Assembly: GCA_035578155.1 (NCBI GenBank)
Contig: JAPWDM010000015.1
Coordinates: forward strand, 9,814,709 to 9,878,708
Length of the DNA: 64,000 bases
Direction: 5' to 3'
Source of the DNA: Brachynemurus nebulosus
Lineage: Eukaryota; Arthropoda; Insecta; Neuroptera; Myrmeleontidae
This document shows positions 1 to 12,394 of this stretch, in pieces. A program made the position numbers and the translations under genes. Under the pieces are notes generated by a model that saw only the letters and a list, made by a program, of their open reading frames with translations, made no database searches and had not been told where the DNA came from. How positions within the stretch are numbered: position 1 is the first letter of the stretch; each line of letters opens with the position of its first letter.

Positions 1-278
1 TATTGTAAACAAAACATAATTATGTACAGTGTCTCACAGATAAAATCAGACAAAACTTTTTGAGTATAAAATATTTAGAAAATAATTATTGGTACCATCA
101 TTATGGTAGTGAGTTTCTTGTAACTGATCATGTCTCAAATTTTGTTATTTCCACACCACCCAGGAGGTATAACAAAAGGCGCATTTTTTTTAAGTGGTTT
201 CCCCATTAGGTATAATCCACTCTCCTGAATATTACTCATTATTCGAAAGTGAGATCATTTTTGCTATTGTACTATTAT

Positions 279-453
279 GGACGCAAACCAAAAAGATCTT
301 CTGAAATTGCGGTAAGGTAAAATGAATTTGCATTTATTTACATAGTTACATAATCATGTTTTTAAATGAGTGAGGAAAAACTTCTGTTTATTAATATGAT
401 AGATAAAAATAAACACAGATGTAGATACGAAGGTCCTTTTTGGTTTGCGCTCA
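279..453. repeat. Small MITE with about 20-bp terminal inverted repeats
   Basis: The left end (GCGCAAACCAAAAAG-like, from 279) reappears inverted at 431-453 with only a few mismatches. The interior is about 130 bp of AT-rich non-coding sequence. This is the layout of a non-autonomous DNA transposon. I could not fix the target duplication or the superfamily. Confidence 0.55.
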
Positions 454-558
454 TATTATTTTCTATTATTTACATTACCTATGTACATAATTATAATATT
501 ACTAATCAAACTACTTAAATGATAAAAATGTAAATTACTTAAAATTACTTACGAGTCA

Positions 559-1740
559 ACATCAGTGGTGTTGTATGGCTCGGAGGTCTGGGCTCTTAAG
601 AGTTATGATATATTAGAAAAAGTACAGACTAAATTTTTTAAGAGTCTATTTCTCTGGCCTATGACAACGCCAAATTATATTTTGAGAATTGAATTGGGTT
701 TGCAAAAAATTGAACTGAATATTTTCAAAAGAGCTTACCAATGGTGGATAAAAATTCTTCGAATGAATAACGCACGTTTGCCAAAATTGATTTATAATAG
801 GCTGATTGAGATCGATTCAATAATAGGAGCTGCTAAGCCTCGTTATAGTTGGTGTACTGAAATGATAAAGTGTTTGGATAAAATAAATTGTAAAGAAATA
901 TGGATTTCCCAAGAAATAAATGTTGTCGAGTCAAAATTAAATTATGTAATTGATTGTTATAAAAAGTATTTAATTAAAGAAGATTGGGATAGAATCCAAT
1001 ATTCATCTTATGTCTTGTATAGGAATATTAAACTTGATTCTAAAGCAGCTGAATATTTAATGTTCAATATAAATTTTAAAAAAATACGTGTTATAAGTCA
1101 GTTAAGAGTCTCGTCAAATCAGCAAATAAATGTTTTTGATCAAGAACAAAAATATAAAATAAATACAGATATGACTTGCTCTCTCTGCCATTTGGACCGG
1201 AATGAAACGTTCGAACATATATTTTATGATTGTCCGTTTTATAATGATGTTAGAATAAAGACAGACGTCAACCTTGAATACTATCATCAATTTCTTAATG
1301 TGGGTAATGTTGAGATGCTGAACTCTGTATACAATTATGTAATAAAATGCCTCCAAGTGAGGGAATTTGTAATGCGTCCTGAGTTTTAAATTTTGTTTTC
1401 TTCTACAAATTAAGTTTTATACTATAAATTTATAATAGTACTTTTCAATCTATTCTAAATATTATATTATATTATAGTAACAATAAATATAAATATTTAT
1501 ATAAATATTAAATATAAATATTTATATTTTAGAAATTTATTTCTATTAGATTGTAATTAATGTAACTCTTGTGTACCCAAAACCAGCAGTGGTGTATGTT
1601 TTTATGATTAAAACTGCTATTTAACTGGTTTTGGGAAAGGTAAACTATGTATATACATTTATATTAATTTTTGTAGCACTATATTTTTGTACCAACCCCC
1701 TGTAATAGCAATATGCTAAATACAGTAAATAAATACAAAA
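559..1740 (+). mobile_element. 5'-truncated non-LTR retrotransposon (LINE) with 13-bp target duplication
   Basis: The 13-base word TACTTACGAGTCA occurs at 546-558 and again at 1741-1753, exactly flanking the insert. The insert starts inside the reverse-transcriptase ORF and ends in an A-rich tail (TAAATAAATACAAAA). Truncation at the 5' end, an A-rich 3' end and a long target duplication are the standard products of target-primed reverse transcription. Between the ORF end (1389) and the tail lies about 350 bp of AT-rich 3' UTR. Confidence 0.85.
565..1389 (+). pseudogene. C-terminal part of a LINE reverse transcriptase
   Basis: This 274-residue frame begins with a VLYGSEVWAL segment, which in Jockey/CR1/I-type LINE proteins lies just after the RT catalytic core. 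Near residues 206-227 there is a Cys-x2-Cys-x8-His-x4-Cys cluster (CSLCHLDRNETFEHIFYDC), the zinc-binding tail common at the C-terminus of these polyproteins. The endonuclease and the RT catalytic motifs are missing because the insertion is 5' truncated. The first methionine is internal, so this is not a functional gene. The clade is not certain; Jockey-like is my best guess. Confidence 0.75.
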
Positions 1741-1786
1741 TACTTACGAGTCATACTGACATGAAATTTGATAAGAAATTAACCTA

Positions 1787-2814
1787 CTATAATAAGTGCT
1801 GGAAGTGATTTCCATCGACTCGAAGACAGGCCTCTATCCTGCGATTAAAATTTTGCCTTACATTACTTAAAATATGGGGATCTTCCTGAATAATCCTAGC
1901 TGCATCAAAAATACGAGCACGAAGTTCCACAATGTCGTTTATTTCTGATCGATAGACGACAGATTTCATATGACCCCAGAGAAAATAATCAAGAGGATTT
2001 AAATCGGGACTTCGGGGAGGCCATTTTATTGGTCCATTAAGACCAATCCATTTTTCGGGATAAACCGGGTCCAAATGCTCAACAACGGTGTGACCCGCAT
2101 GAGCGGGAGCGCCGTCGTGCATATACCACATATCCCGTATTGTTGCAAGTGGTATATCCTCCAAAAAATTAGGGAGATCCTTTTTTAAAAATTTTAAATA
2201 ATTTCGACTATTTAAACTTACTGGAAGTTCTTTTGGCCCAAGTAAATAGTCGCCTAATATTCCAGCCCAAATATTAATTGAAAATCCCCATTGATGCCCA
2301 GCTTGTTGATAAACATGTGGATTTGCATCTGACCATACATGAGTATTATGGTAATTTAAAATTCCGTCACGGCTAAATCGACATTCGTCAGTAAAACGCG
2401 CTGTATATGGTATGGATATAACAAGTGGTCCCTTAAAATGTTACTGACTGTAGTACGGGACAGACCAAGCTGACGTGCTATACTACGAGTACTTTCCCTT
2501 GGATCATCTTCCACAATATTAAGAACTTCACTCTCAGCCTGCAATACTCTACGTGTTCTTTCTCTTCCCCTACCCTCGAAAGTAGGGAAAACAGTACCCT
2601 GATCTCTCAGACGCTGTACTGTTCTAATAATGGTATTACAAGCTGGTGCTCGTCTGTTAGGGAAACGCTGCATATACAATCGACGTGCAGCATTTAAATT
2701 ATAATTGCTTTCTCCATAAATTAATATCATGTCAGTATATTCTTCGCTAGTGAACATCGTACAGAAATTTATAATCAAAAATTTTACAACTAAACAAAAA
2801 ATTTCACTATTCAC
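1787..2814 (-). pseudogene. mariner-type transposase with N-terminal DUF4817/HTH, frame broken by an internal deletion
   Basis: The N-terminal piece (start MFTSEEY near 2757; open to 2356) has the DUF4817 helix-turn-helix layout followed by a second HTH (RSIARQLGLSRTTVSNIL). At about 2400-2420 the frame changes directly into FTDECRFSRDG, which suggests a short internal deletion with a frameshift. The second frame runs on to 1787 and has DGAPAH and WPPRSPDLNPLDYFLWG, typical of mariner DDE/D cores. All three catalytic-site motifs (FTDE, HDGAPAH, SPDLNPLD) can be seen but lie in two frames. I did not find its terminal inverted repeats. Confidence 0.85.
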
Positions 2815-3231
2815 TTAACTATATTTTAACAATTTTGTATTTTTAGTTATCAACTAATATTTACAAATGATCACTTAATGTTAATAATTAAAATAAATAA
2901 AATATTAATAATTAATATTTTTACACAGAAAAAAAGTAAAATATTTACATGAAATTAATTTATTTAAGTATATTTAAGTATTTAAAAAGTTAAAATGTGC
3001 AACAATGTTTCTTTGTTATGCCACGAAAGCGGACGACAAAATATTTTTGTTAAAGAAATTCTAAACTTTGAGACATGAATAAAAAAAGATGCATATATCT
3101 TTAATGTGTTTAATGTTATGTTGTCACACTCTTATCAATTGCTTATACCGTATAAGCGAGGATTCATAGTGCAGGTTATAAATTATCCTGTCAAAATTGC
3201 TGAAAAACGTATACATAGTTTATATGTAGTA

Positions 3232-4858
3232 GGGTTGACTGGGGTAATTGCGAATGGATTTTCATGAAATGAGATAAAATGATGTCACCACCATCTTCAT
3301 CAACATTTTCAACTCCGAAAAAGACACTACTAAAATTTTTGACCGAATGGGGGCATTTGTGAATGACGTTCACAATTACCCCACAATTTTAAAATCATGG
3401 GCTAATTGTGAATTGGTAATAAATTGTCAAATTTCTTTAGCAGTTAATAAGGAACCCTGTCAAGGTTTAGACCACTTCTTTAGAAGTACTTTTAAACATT
3501 TCTTACCTTTAAAAAAAAAATGTATTTAAAAAATTTTTTTTTCATGCACAAAAATTTGCAACGGTTTTCTCAAAATAAAAAAAAGATACTAATACTTGGA
3601 GAATTGTTATCAAATTTTAATACCATATTAAGAAAGTACAGAAAAACATACTAAAAGTTGATTTTTAACAGTATTAATGTTATTTTAGAAACTATAGGCG
3701 CCGTTCACAGTTGGGTATTTGACTGTGGTCGTAAAAAGGCTACTTTCATTTTTAAATGATTATTTAAATTATGAGAGTACCAAATATTGCGATTTTACAA
3801 AAAATATCGCTCAAAATTATGAAAATTTTATTTTAAAAAATTACAAAATTTACGCTAATGATGACGTAATCAGAAACATTAATTTGAAATGGCTTACGTC
3901 ACCGCTCAGTATTTATAAATGTAACTGTAGCAACCGTAATAAAAAATAGTTGTCATGATATTTCTCACATTTTATCTGTATTTCATTGTGTTTTGTGTTA
4001 TTTTGCGTCATACATTTAAAACCGGAGTTGGATTTATAAAAGCTGATAATTATAATCTGCCGGGAATTGATCCTTTAATGGTAGCAAGTTTCTTTGCAAT
4101 CAACAGTGATTTTTGTTCAACGAAATTTAAAAATAAAAGCTTTTGTGTAATTATAAACAACGTATTGTTTTTAATATTTTTAAAAAATAAATGATATACA
4201 CGATACTTATGGAAATAATTTTTATTTCTACTTGTGGATCCGCAAGACAGTCGTATGGTGAAGATGTCATAGGATATGTGTCACTGAACGTGAGGGAAAT
4301 TACACACCGTTAATGTAAAATTTGTCCTGAATCTAAAATTCATGCTAATTCTTGTTCATTTTGGGTCGAGAAATAAATAACACGCAACAAGTAACTATCT
4401 AAATATGAAATGTTATATGTAGAATTAATTTACTGATAAAAAATTGCACTTGGGAGAGTGATTGAATTTTTTTTTTTAGTTTTGGAAATGAAATTTGAGC
4501 CAATGCCATGTGATTTAAAGTTCTCGAATATTGTTTTTATCTTTTGATTTTATTTAAAAAATAAAATTGTGAAAAAATTACAACGAAATACTTGGAAACA
4601 ATGCTTACTATGATATAGGCCATTTGACAATGCTGAGCCGTGACGTCATGCTTTGCCATCTAAAGAAATGATACTGTTTTAGCGGAAAATTTTTAACACA
4701 TATAAAAGACATCTTTTTCGCCTATTATCGATGCATTTTTAAAAAAAAAAAAAAAGTATTTCTAACATCATATTAGAGGTATACGAATAATTTAAAATAC
4801 TTTCTAAAAAATTGTCAAATACCGAATTGTCTCAATTCACAATTACCCCGGTCAACCC
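3232..4858. mobile_element. 1.6-kb inverted-repeat DNA transposon flanked by TA
   Basis: The left end GGGTTGACTGGGGTAATTG (3232) returns inverted at the right end (4858), with about 4 mismatches over 27 bp, and both ends abut TA (3230-3231 and 4859-4860). Duplication of TA fits the Tc1/mariner/pogo group. The word GGGGTAATTG or its complement also occurs inside, near 3369-3383. The interior has short frames (3719-3949, 3955-4194), but I recognise no transposase domain in them. Confidence 0.7.
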
Positions 4859-4860
4859 TA

Positions 4861-6187
4861 TATAGTTGTTGTAAAAATATTTACTAATACATACGCAATA
4901 CCGGCAGTGCACACAGATACCATAATAGCTTGGATGCTTTCAAATTCAAACAAGTTCAAAGGAGTTGACCCACGACAATAATATCCACTAACCTATTTTT
5001 AAAAATACCTTGGGTGATTCCAGAAAATGATTGAATTTAAGTAAAAATTAAAAAATGAAAATAAATTATTAGTATTATGCCTACTTTGATACTTGACTAA
5101 ATCAATATTTTTTTACCCGTAATTGTTTTTATTTTGTAACTTAAAAATTTGTTACCTAACAAAAAAAAAAAAAAAAACTGTAACTTCAAGTGGATATTAA
5201 AATACAGCTAAATTTACCTTTTTCATTCTGCTGAAATAATTATTATTTTCGTTTTGAGTATTATTTTGATTTTTTGTCAAGCTACGAATTCGAGTAATGG
5301 AGACTATCAAAACCAACAAAAGTTTTTTTAATAAAATAAACTTTTATCTTTGTTATCTATCATATTTTACAAAAAAATCAAACTAATAAATTACTTAACT
5401 TATTTTTAATAAAACTTGTTTTAAAGTGACTGTAATGTAAGTGACCTACTAAAAGTTACATTTTTTTTTCAAAAATATAGAATATTCTATGACATTTCTT
5501 ATTAAAATAATTTATTCAAACATTATTTATTTAAATTTATTTTAATGAAGCTATTTGTTATCAAAACAGAGCAGAAAATTCTCAGTGTATAAAAGATCAA
5601 AAATTGTATTCCTTTTTGAGTACCTAATGTAAGTGAACACCTAATTTATGTTGTATACTAAAATTAAAAAGATTTAAATCTTACTTTCAAATCAATTGTA
5701 ATGTAAATGGCCATGGAATTACCTTACATTAATTGTAAGCGAACATAGCTACATATGTTGCTATGTATCTCTAGTTCAAGGACATCAACTTCATTAGACA
5801 ATTTTAAAATAAATAAATAGATAGACAAACTAACCAGTATAGTTAATGTGTACAGTTTATTTAAAAAATTTAGGTAAAAGTTTTAAGTAAATTATTTTAA
5901 AATGTTAAATTATTTTTTATATTTTAATCAGGTAAGATAAACAAAATAAAAACCTACTGTTCATCTAGTATATCATTGGTCGATTTGTTTCGTAGTTTAC
6001 ATAGACAAGGTGCAAGACATAACCATATAAGGCCAATTACACACTCATAGAGTTACGACTCTTTGTGAAATACGCAACTTACAACAGTTCCTACAAAATA
6101 CTATATTTTAATGTACATAGTACTGAAAATACGTATGAGTTATAAGTTAACAGTTTCTTTTTCCCATGAAATTGAATTTATTCATAA
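4861..6187. other. AT-rich spacer without a recognisable gene
   Basis: This 1.3-kb stretch is very AT-rich with many homopolymer runs and no frame of interest. A loosely repeated word of the type TAATGTAAGTGA(C/A)C appears near 5436, 5626 and 5699, so it may hold decayed repeat sequence. Confidence 0.6.
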
Positions 6188-6387
6188 TTGTAAATAATAA
6201 ACAAATACTTTACTTTGCAAAATACCACTTTTATTTTTGAAACTGTGACAATATTTTTTCGAACCGTTAGTTCATTTTTAAACAGACAACTGTTTGAAAA
6301 TGAACTAACGGTTCGAAATAATATTGTCAGTTTCAAAAATAAAAGTGGTATTTTGCAAAGTAAAGTATTTGTTTATTATTTACAAAT
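6188..6387. repeat. Near-perfect 200-bp palindrome (foldback/MITE)
   Basis: About 98 bases from 6188 are repeated in reverse complement up to 6387, with a loop of only a few bases around 6286-6292 and a handful of mismatches. The outermost word is TTGTAAATAATAAACAAATAC. As RNA or single-stranded DNA it would form one long hairpin. It could be a palindromic MITE or a source of small RNAs; the sequence alone does not decide. Confidence 0.85.
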
Positions 6388-6470
6388 ATGGAATACCATA
6401 AAGTAACGCTCAAATCTATTAATATTATTCATAATTATTATTGTACATATAAAATATATCGAGCCATTAC

Positions 6471-6675
6471 CATCCACTTATCGCAAGCGATACTTTTATG
6501 GAAATTCAGATTTTTATTGTAACATTTTAAATTGTAACGGGCCAAGTATTGTTAACATTTCTCTGTAAAAACCATTAATTACAGAGTTATAGCTATATTA
6601 AATTTCAATTTAATCGCATATTTCTGCGTAAAAATATTTTTAGATAGCCTTCTGTAGCTTACGATAAGTGGGTAA
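6471..6675. repeat. Short MITE-like inverted repeat pair
   Basis: CCACTTATCGCAAGC near 6474 is matched by the complement of GCTTACGATAAGTGG at 6657-6671, with one mismatch. About 170 bp of AT-rich sequence lies between. No clear target duplication was found. Confidence 0.4.
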
Positions 6676-6981
6676 GCATATCAATTTTTCGGTTGAAATT
6701 TTTGAGACACATTGTACACAATGTTTATGGGTTTTTAGGACACACACACAATACTCTTGTTTTCAAAAAATGGTGGTTCCCAGATGTTTTTGGAAAAACA
6801 GAAAAGTATTTTACAAACATGAGATGATCAGAGCCGGATTAAAAAATTTTTTTAAGGGCCCCTTTTTTTAATATCAAATTTTCTCTGTTAAAAAACACTT
6901 TTGGTTCAAATTTGTTGGCAAATATTAATTACATAAGTGAGATCTACCCACTGTTTTCGTACGAATACTTATTTCGCTGAC

Positions 6982-6985
<4 letters not shown>

Positions 6986-7069
<84 letters not shown>
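6986..7069. repeat. (TA)n microsatellite
   Basis: An uninterrupted run of about 40 TA dinucleotides. Open frames read through it on both strands (long Tyr-Ile alternations) are artefacts of the repeat. Confidence 0.95.
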
Positions 7070-7070
<1 letters not shown>

Positions 7071-7388
7071 TCGTGTTTGCATGAGTAGCGTGCAGCGTTC
7101 GTGCAGAAACATATCGCGATCGATAAAAACGGGAAGTTTATGACCATAAATAGTAACTACGGCAGGTAAATGAGCATGGCGGTTATTTAAACGCCTTCTT
7201 TCAAAAATATTAATTTGTTCAATATAAATTAATTAATAAGTAACATCGCTTAAACAAGATTCCTGTAAAACAGTCATAATAAGTTTATTTTTAGAAAATA
7301 ATTTTATAAAATAGGAAGCCTTCTGAAAAAACGTAATTATTTAATTGATAATTAATTAACGTGTAAATATTTAATTAAACAAAAAGGA

Positions 7389-9525
7389 ATGACATTTGAT
7401 AAGAAATTCTTTTACGCAGGTTGCAGTACTTCAAGTAGTGGACTGACCAGGAAAGAGATTTACGGTTTGATTAAAGGACGCTTAAATGTAAACGCATCAG
7501 AAATATATTTGATAATCGAATCATTGTTATCTACGAAAATTCAGTCATCTTATATTTTATCTGATTCTTCAAAAGACACCATCAGAGCTGTAGTATCCAA
7601 GATTAAAGAGAGATGGGACAGTAGCTGTAGGAAAGAGTCCAGATTTTTGGAAAAAAATGGAAGTTGGCTGGATGTGTTGGTAGAATTCAAAACAGATAGT
7701 AATACAAATACAACTTCAAACAAGGGTAGACCAAGTGCAGAGTTCTCAACTTCGTCTGAAAGAAGCAAACGAAGAAGAACTCAAAGTTTACACGAGACAG
7801 TAAGTACAGATGAACTGACCTATGCAGCTCAAATGAAATTGCGGGACGATGGAAAAGTAGACGCTGCGAGAGTCATAAAAGATATAATAACTAGTAGTCC
7901 CACAAAAGCCAAGAAATATCGAAAATCTATGAAGGTGACACTACAGGATAATGTATTTACAGCTGATGAAGCAATCTGTTTATTTGTAGAGTTACAATTA
8001 TCTCAAAGTTGATATCAACAGTTACGGAACGCTTGTATGAAGAAAAAAAATAAAATTCTCCCGTCTTATAAGGAAGTACGTATAGCAAAAAAAGCATGTT
8101 ATCCATCTTGTGATATCGAAGTAACTGAAGTAAAAGCAGTAATAAAAATTCAACATTTGCTCAATCATACAGTATCTCGAGTACTGCAAAGTCATAAGGA
8201 TGTTATTGCAATTTTACAAAAATTTAATTTTAATTTGCAAAAGCGATTGCGATGGCAGTTCAGGGCATACTATGTTCAAACAAAAATTCAGTGATAGCAG
8301 TGCCACGAACGAGAGTGTGTTTTTTACGTCTATTGTTCCATTGCAATTATTTTACAAAAACGAAGAAACTGGTAAAGACATTATTGTTTGGAAAAATCCA
8401 CGCCCATCTTCTCCACGATATTGCAGGCCAATCAGAATTGAATACGTGCGGGAAAATACGGAAGTTATTAATGCAGTTGTGAAAGATGTAAAGAAGCAGA
8501 TTGATGAACTTGTACCTTATGAGACTATTAAAGATGGAAAAGTTGTCGTTGTTAAATATCAAGTATCTTTTTGTATGATTGATGGCAAAGTCTGCAATGC
8601 TCTTACAAGCACAACTTCAGCTCAACGTTGCTATTTGTGTGGAGCAACGTCTAAAGATTTTAATAATATTGATTTAATGATGAGTAAGCCTATTAACGCC
8701 CAATACTTAGCTTTTGGTTTGTCATCTTTACATGCATGGATTCGTTGTTTTGAATGTTTATTACATGTAAGTTACAAACTCGATATAAAAAAATAGCAAG
8801 CTCGAAGTAGCGAAGAAAAAAGAACAGTTGAAGAAAGAAAAAAAAAATATTCAAGATGGATTTAGAAAAGAACTAGGATTGATTGTTGACATGCCTAAAC
8901 CCGGATATGGTTCGTCAAATGACGGTAATACTGCTCGACGTTTTTTTGAAAATAGTAAACTTTCTACTGTTATAACTGGACTTGATGAAAATCTGATTCA
9001 CCGATTTCACGTGACATTACAAGCCGTATCATCTGGCTATGATATCAACACGAAAAGATTCCAGGAGTATAATGCAGAAACCGCTGCGAAATTCGTAAAC
9101 CTATACAAGTGGTATCATATGCCTACGACTGTTCATAAGCTCTTAATCCATAGTACCGATATTATAGCTCACTCACTATTACCGATTGGACAGATGTCCG
9201 AAGATGCTCAGGAATCATGCAACAAGTATTTTAAAAAATTTCGACAGGATTTTTCACGAAAATCTTCGCGCTCAAAAACAATGCACGATATTTTTTCCCG
9301 ATTTTTAGTTACATCCGATCCGTCTTTATCTAGTTGTCGACAATTACCAGTTGAATCGTTGAAATCTCGTCACACGAAGTGGTTCATTTGCTGTTATCTC
9401 CAGATGTGAAGATGACAGAGCCTCTGACAGACTTACAATACGATACTTCCAGTTCAGAGCTGTCAGAAGACACTGATGCGTCTGAAATTTTATCGTCTGA
9501 TGACGAAACAAACTTTTTTTTGTAA
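7389..9525 (+). pseudogene. Decayed transposase, RAG1/Transib-like in its catalytic C-terminal part
   Basis: One ancestral protein is split over several frames: 7389-8012, 8037-8294, 8200-8796, 8828-9409, and an acidic tail frame ending at 9525. In order I see a basic N-terminal region (SKRRRT), a zinc-type Cys-x2-Cys (RCYLCGATSKDF, near 8620), SLHAWIRCFECLLH (near 8730), NDGNTARRFFEN (near 8925), HKLLIH, then SEDAQESCNKYFKKFRQDF followed by SRSKTMHDIF. The last blocks match in order and spacing the RAG1 core region, where a Ser-Glu...Glu-Ser-Gly-Asn-Lys block carries the catalytic glutamate. The family assignment is my inference; an unnamed insect transposase family is the alternative. A stop lies at 8794. 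Confidence 0.5.
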
Positions 9526-9608
9526 AAATAATACTTGTTCATTATTGCATAATAAAAAAATTTTTTACAGTATCACACTGAAATAATTTGCTTATGTTTT
9601 TTCGATAT

Positions 9609-9626
9609 GTATATATAAATATATAA

Positions 9627-9713
<87 letters not shown>

Positions 9714-9715
9714 CA
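9609..9715. repeat. (TA)n microsatellite with ATATAAAT variant units
   Basis: Starts with a few ATATAAAT units and passes into a pure TA run of about 70 bases. It lies just 3' of the decayed transposase, and a similar run (6986-7069) lies 5' of it. Confidence 0.95.
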
Positions 9716-9733
9716 TATTCCAAATTACATCCG

Positions 9734-10110
9734 TTGTGTACGATCAACTGTGCCAGGGGAGGTCAATAGGGTGAAGGGGGTGAATTTTTGTAAATTCGTA
9801 TTCAGTGACCCCAAAAACCTATAAATTGGCATACATCTTGATTATGTTGAATAATATACGCTATTTCACGTGAGGGAGTGGCCAATAGGGGTGGAAGGGG
9901 GTGGCTTTTCAAATCTTTCATATCAAAATCGTAATTAGCGACTCCGAAAACCTATAAATTGACATGCGTCTTGATTATGTTGAATAATATACGCTATTTC
10001 ACGTGAGGGGGTGGCCAATAGGGGTGGAAGGGGGTGGCTTTTCAAATTTTTAATATCCAATTCGTAATCAGCGACCCCGAGAACCCCCGAGTAAGATATT
10101 TTGAATCAAT
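9734..10110. repeat. 133-bp tandem repeat, about three copies
   Basis: The word CACGTGAGGG(A/G)GTGGCCAATA starts at 9867 and again at 10000, a period of 133 bp. A diverged earlier unit begins near 9734. Each unit carries a G-rich segment, a phrase near CCTATAAATTG and TTGATTATGTTGAATAATAT. No coding potential is conserved across units. Confidence 0.8.
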
Positions 10111-10317
10111 TACTTGATTTTTCGACTTTTGGCCAGCTTTTTGGAAATCGGCCGCACTGTGGGGCGGTATAGGAGACTTGCGGGATCCAATTATAATGTT
10201 TCCTATATACAAATAACTGAACCGGAAAAAAAAATTCGAATTCAAAATCTATTAAAATTTGAAAATGTAAATGAACTTTAGAGTTTAAGGAAACAGTTTC
10301 TTATGTACCAGAAACTA

Positions 10318-10856
10318 ATGTTGAAGAATTTAAACATGTTTTTGAAACAGATTATTTAGAGAGTATTAATATTGACAGGTCGCCACAAATATATGTGTGT
10401 GGTTACGCTGCTCACGCAGTTCCTAAAAGAGTTAATTGTAGCGACTGCGAAAAACTAATTATAGAAAATAGTAATGATAGATAATGAGTATTTCAATCAA
10501 TTACAAAGGGGAGGATTAAAATGTCCGACTGATTTTGTTTTATTTATATTCTTTCATTTATCTGCAATCTTTGAATTTATTATTAATGATTCAAACTTAA
10601 AACAAGTTTTTCTTAAAAAATATAATCAAAAAGATATATTATGTAAACTGACTTTTCTCAGTTTAAAATCCGACAATTTTTATATAAATTTAGATTTATT
10701 ATGTGGCTGTGGTTTAATTAGTTACAAATTATATAATATGATATGTATTGTGTTATGTAATGTGATTTTAAATAATTACACCAAAAATATAAATCACAAT
10801 AATTGTAACAAACAAAAAAATTTAAAAAGAAAGTTGTCAACTTTAACAAATTAAAT
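10318..10856 (+). pseudogene. C-terminal remnant of a transposase (THAP/P-like or related)
   Basis: A first frame has YVCGYAAHAVPKRVNCSDCEKL, ending at a stop near 10484. One base out of frame, a second frame (10474-10854) continues with YFNQLQRGGLKCPTDF. The order 'aGY-A-h, Cys-x2-Cys, RGGL, P-(S/T)' is typical of the tail of P/THAP-type and similar DDE transposases. No catalytic core is present. The exact superfamily is uncertain. Confidence 0.45.
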
Positions 10857-11424
10857 AAAATGTTTATATTAAAAACTGCTTTACTGGTTATTATTTTTTC
10901 AGTAATTACACCAGAACTTCTTAAAGTGTGACATAGTCCGGACACACACGTGAAAGTCACACTTATCGAGACACACATTGGCGGCTCGCAAAAATCTATA
11001 TTATAAAAATGTCATTTAATTAGAATTTGTGTTTGCATTACTTTAGTTTACTATTAGTTAACTTAACTTTGTAATCGACTGATTTACTCGCTATTGAAAC
11101 GAATATGTTGTAGAACAGTAAGAAATAAGCGACACGTATTTTTTATACCTGCGGAAAAACGGTTGGAAAGAATGAAATCGCTCTTTAAAAATTAGGGTAA
11201 AAATTGAATTTTTCAAATATGTATCCCAAAAACGGTGACAGACAGATAAAATAAAGCACAAGTATGCTATGTTGCTTTTTAAAAAGCTTACTAATATGTC
11301 AATATGTGAATATTACCACAATACAAGTACTTCCGAATTTGGATTACCTAAATGATTAATGTAAATGACCTTATTATGTTTGCTTTTAAATGATAAATAC
11401 TTGTAATTATCGAAAACTTTGATC
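10857..11424. other. Spacer without a gene; contains an inverted-repeat arm
   Basis: No coding frame is convincing. The segment 10890-10985 (words ACACCAGAACTTCTTAAAGTGTGA and TTGGCGGCT) recurs inverted and diverged at 20905-21050, on the far side of the satellite and Penelope cluster. Confidence 0.5.
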
Positions 11425-12380
11425 GTAAATATCTCGTAAACGGAGCGTCGTAGCGAAAAAATAACGAAATTTTTGAAGGCTTAAGCGAAGCAAGTTGTGG
11501 GTATTCCAAACACATTGCGACTGTCAAAACCTATTTTTCGTTATCGAAAATTATCGATACCGAGTTATGTTCCATAAATTAATTATAATTGGTTACTTTA
11601 GGCTGCATTAGTGTCATTGAGTTAGTCAGCAATAGAAAATTTTTCAAAAAATTAGTTTTCGCTAATTTTCGTAACTGCAAACTTTCAATCGTAAATATCT
11701 CGTAAACGGTGCGTCGTAGCGAAAAAATAACGAAATTTTTGAAGTATTAAGCGAAGCAAGTTTTGGGTATTCCGAACATATTATGACTGTCGAAACTTAC
11801 TTTTCGTTATCGAAAATTATCGATACCGAGTTACGTACCATAAATTGGTTATAATTCGTGACTTTAGGCTCCATTAGTGTCATTGAGTTAGTCAGTAATA
11901 GAAAATTTTTTCCAAAAGTTGTATTTCGTTACTTTTCGTAATTGTAAACTTTCAGTCGTAAATATCTCGTAAACGGTGCGTCATAGCGAAAAAATAACGA
12001 AATTTTTGAAGGCTTAAGCGAAGCAAGTTTTGGGTATTCCGAACGTATTGCGGCTGTCAAAACCTACTTTTCGCTATCGAAAATTATCGATACCGCGTAA
12101 CTTGTCATAAATTGGTTATTACTAGTTAATTTAGGCTCTTTTAGTCCCACTGATCTGGTCAGTAACAAAACAATTATTTTAAAAACTACTTTTCGTTAAC
12201 TTTCGCTATCGAAAACTTTAATCGTAAATATCTCCTAAACGGTGCGTCGTAGCTCAAAAATAACGAAATTTTTGAAGGCTTAAGCGAAGCAAGTTGTGGG
12301 TATTCCGAACACATTGCGACTATTAAAACGTGGTTTTCATTATCGAAAATTATCGATATCGAAAATAACGATATTTCACT
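11425..12380. repeat. 266-bp satellite, four tandem units
   Basis: GTAAATATCTCGTAAACGG-type words start at 11425, 11691, 11958 and 12224, a period of 266-267 bp. Each unit also has AACGAAATTTTTGAAG, a GGGTATTCC-AAC phrase and an ATTATCGAT core. In the first two units this core extends to the palindrome TATCGATA, which equals the DREF-binding motif in Drosophila; here this may be chance. No coding frame is shared by the units. Confidence 0.85.
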
Positions 12381-12394
12381 TAGTAAAAATAAAC

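Noticed and set aside
129..3076. CATGTCTCAAA near 129 and its complement near 3066 as terminal repeats of the mariner element
   Set aside because: Only about 12 bases match and no flanking TA duplication fits; probably chance.
6937..7147. Overlapping ORFs on both strands rich in Tyr-Ile
   Set aside because: They are translations of the (TA)n microsatellite, with no real protein content.
9734..10245. Minus-strand ORF 10042-10245 as a gene
   Set aside because: It lies mostly across the last tandem unit and its edge, and has no recognisable domain.
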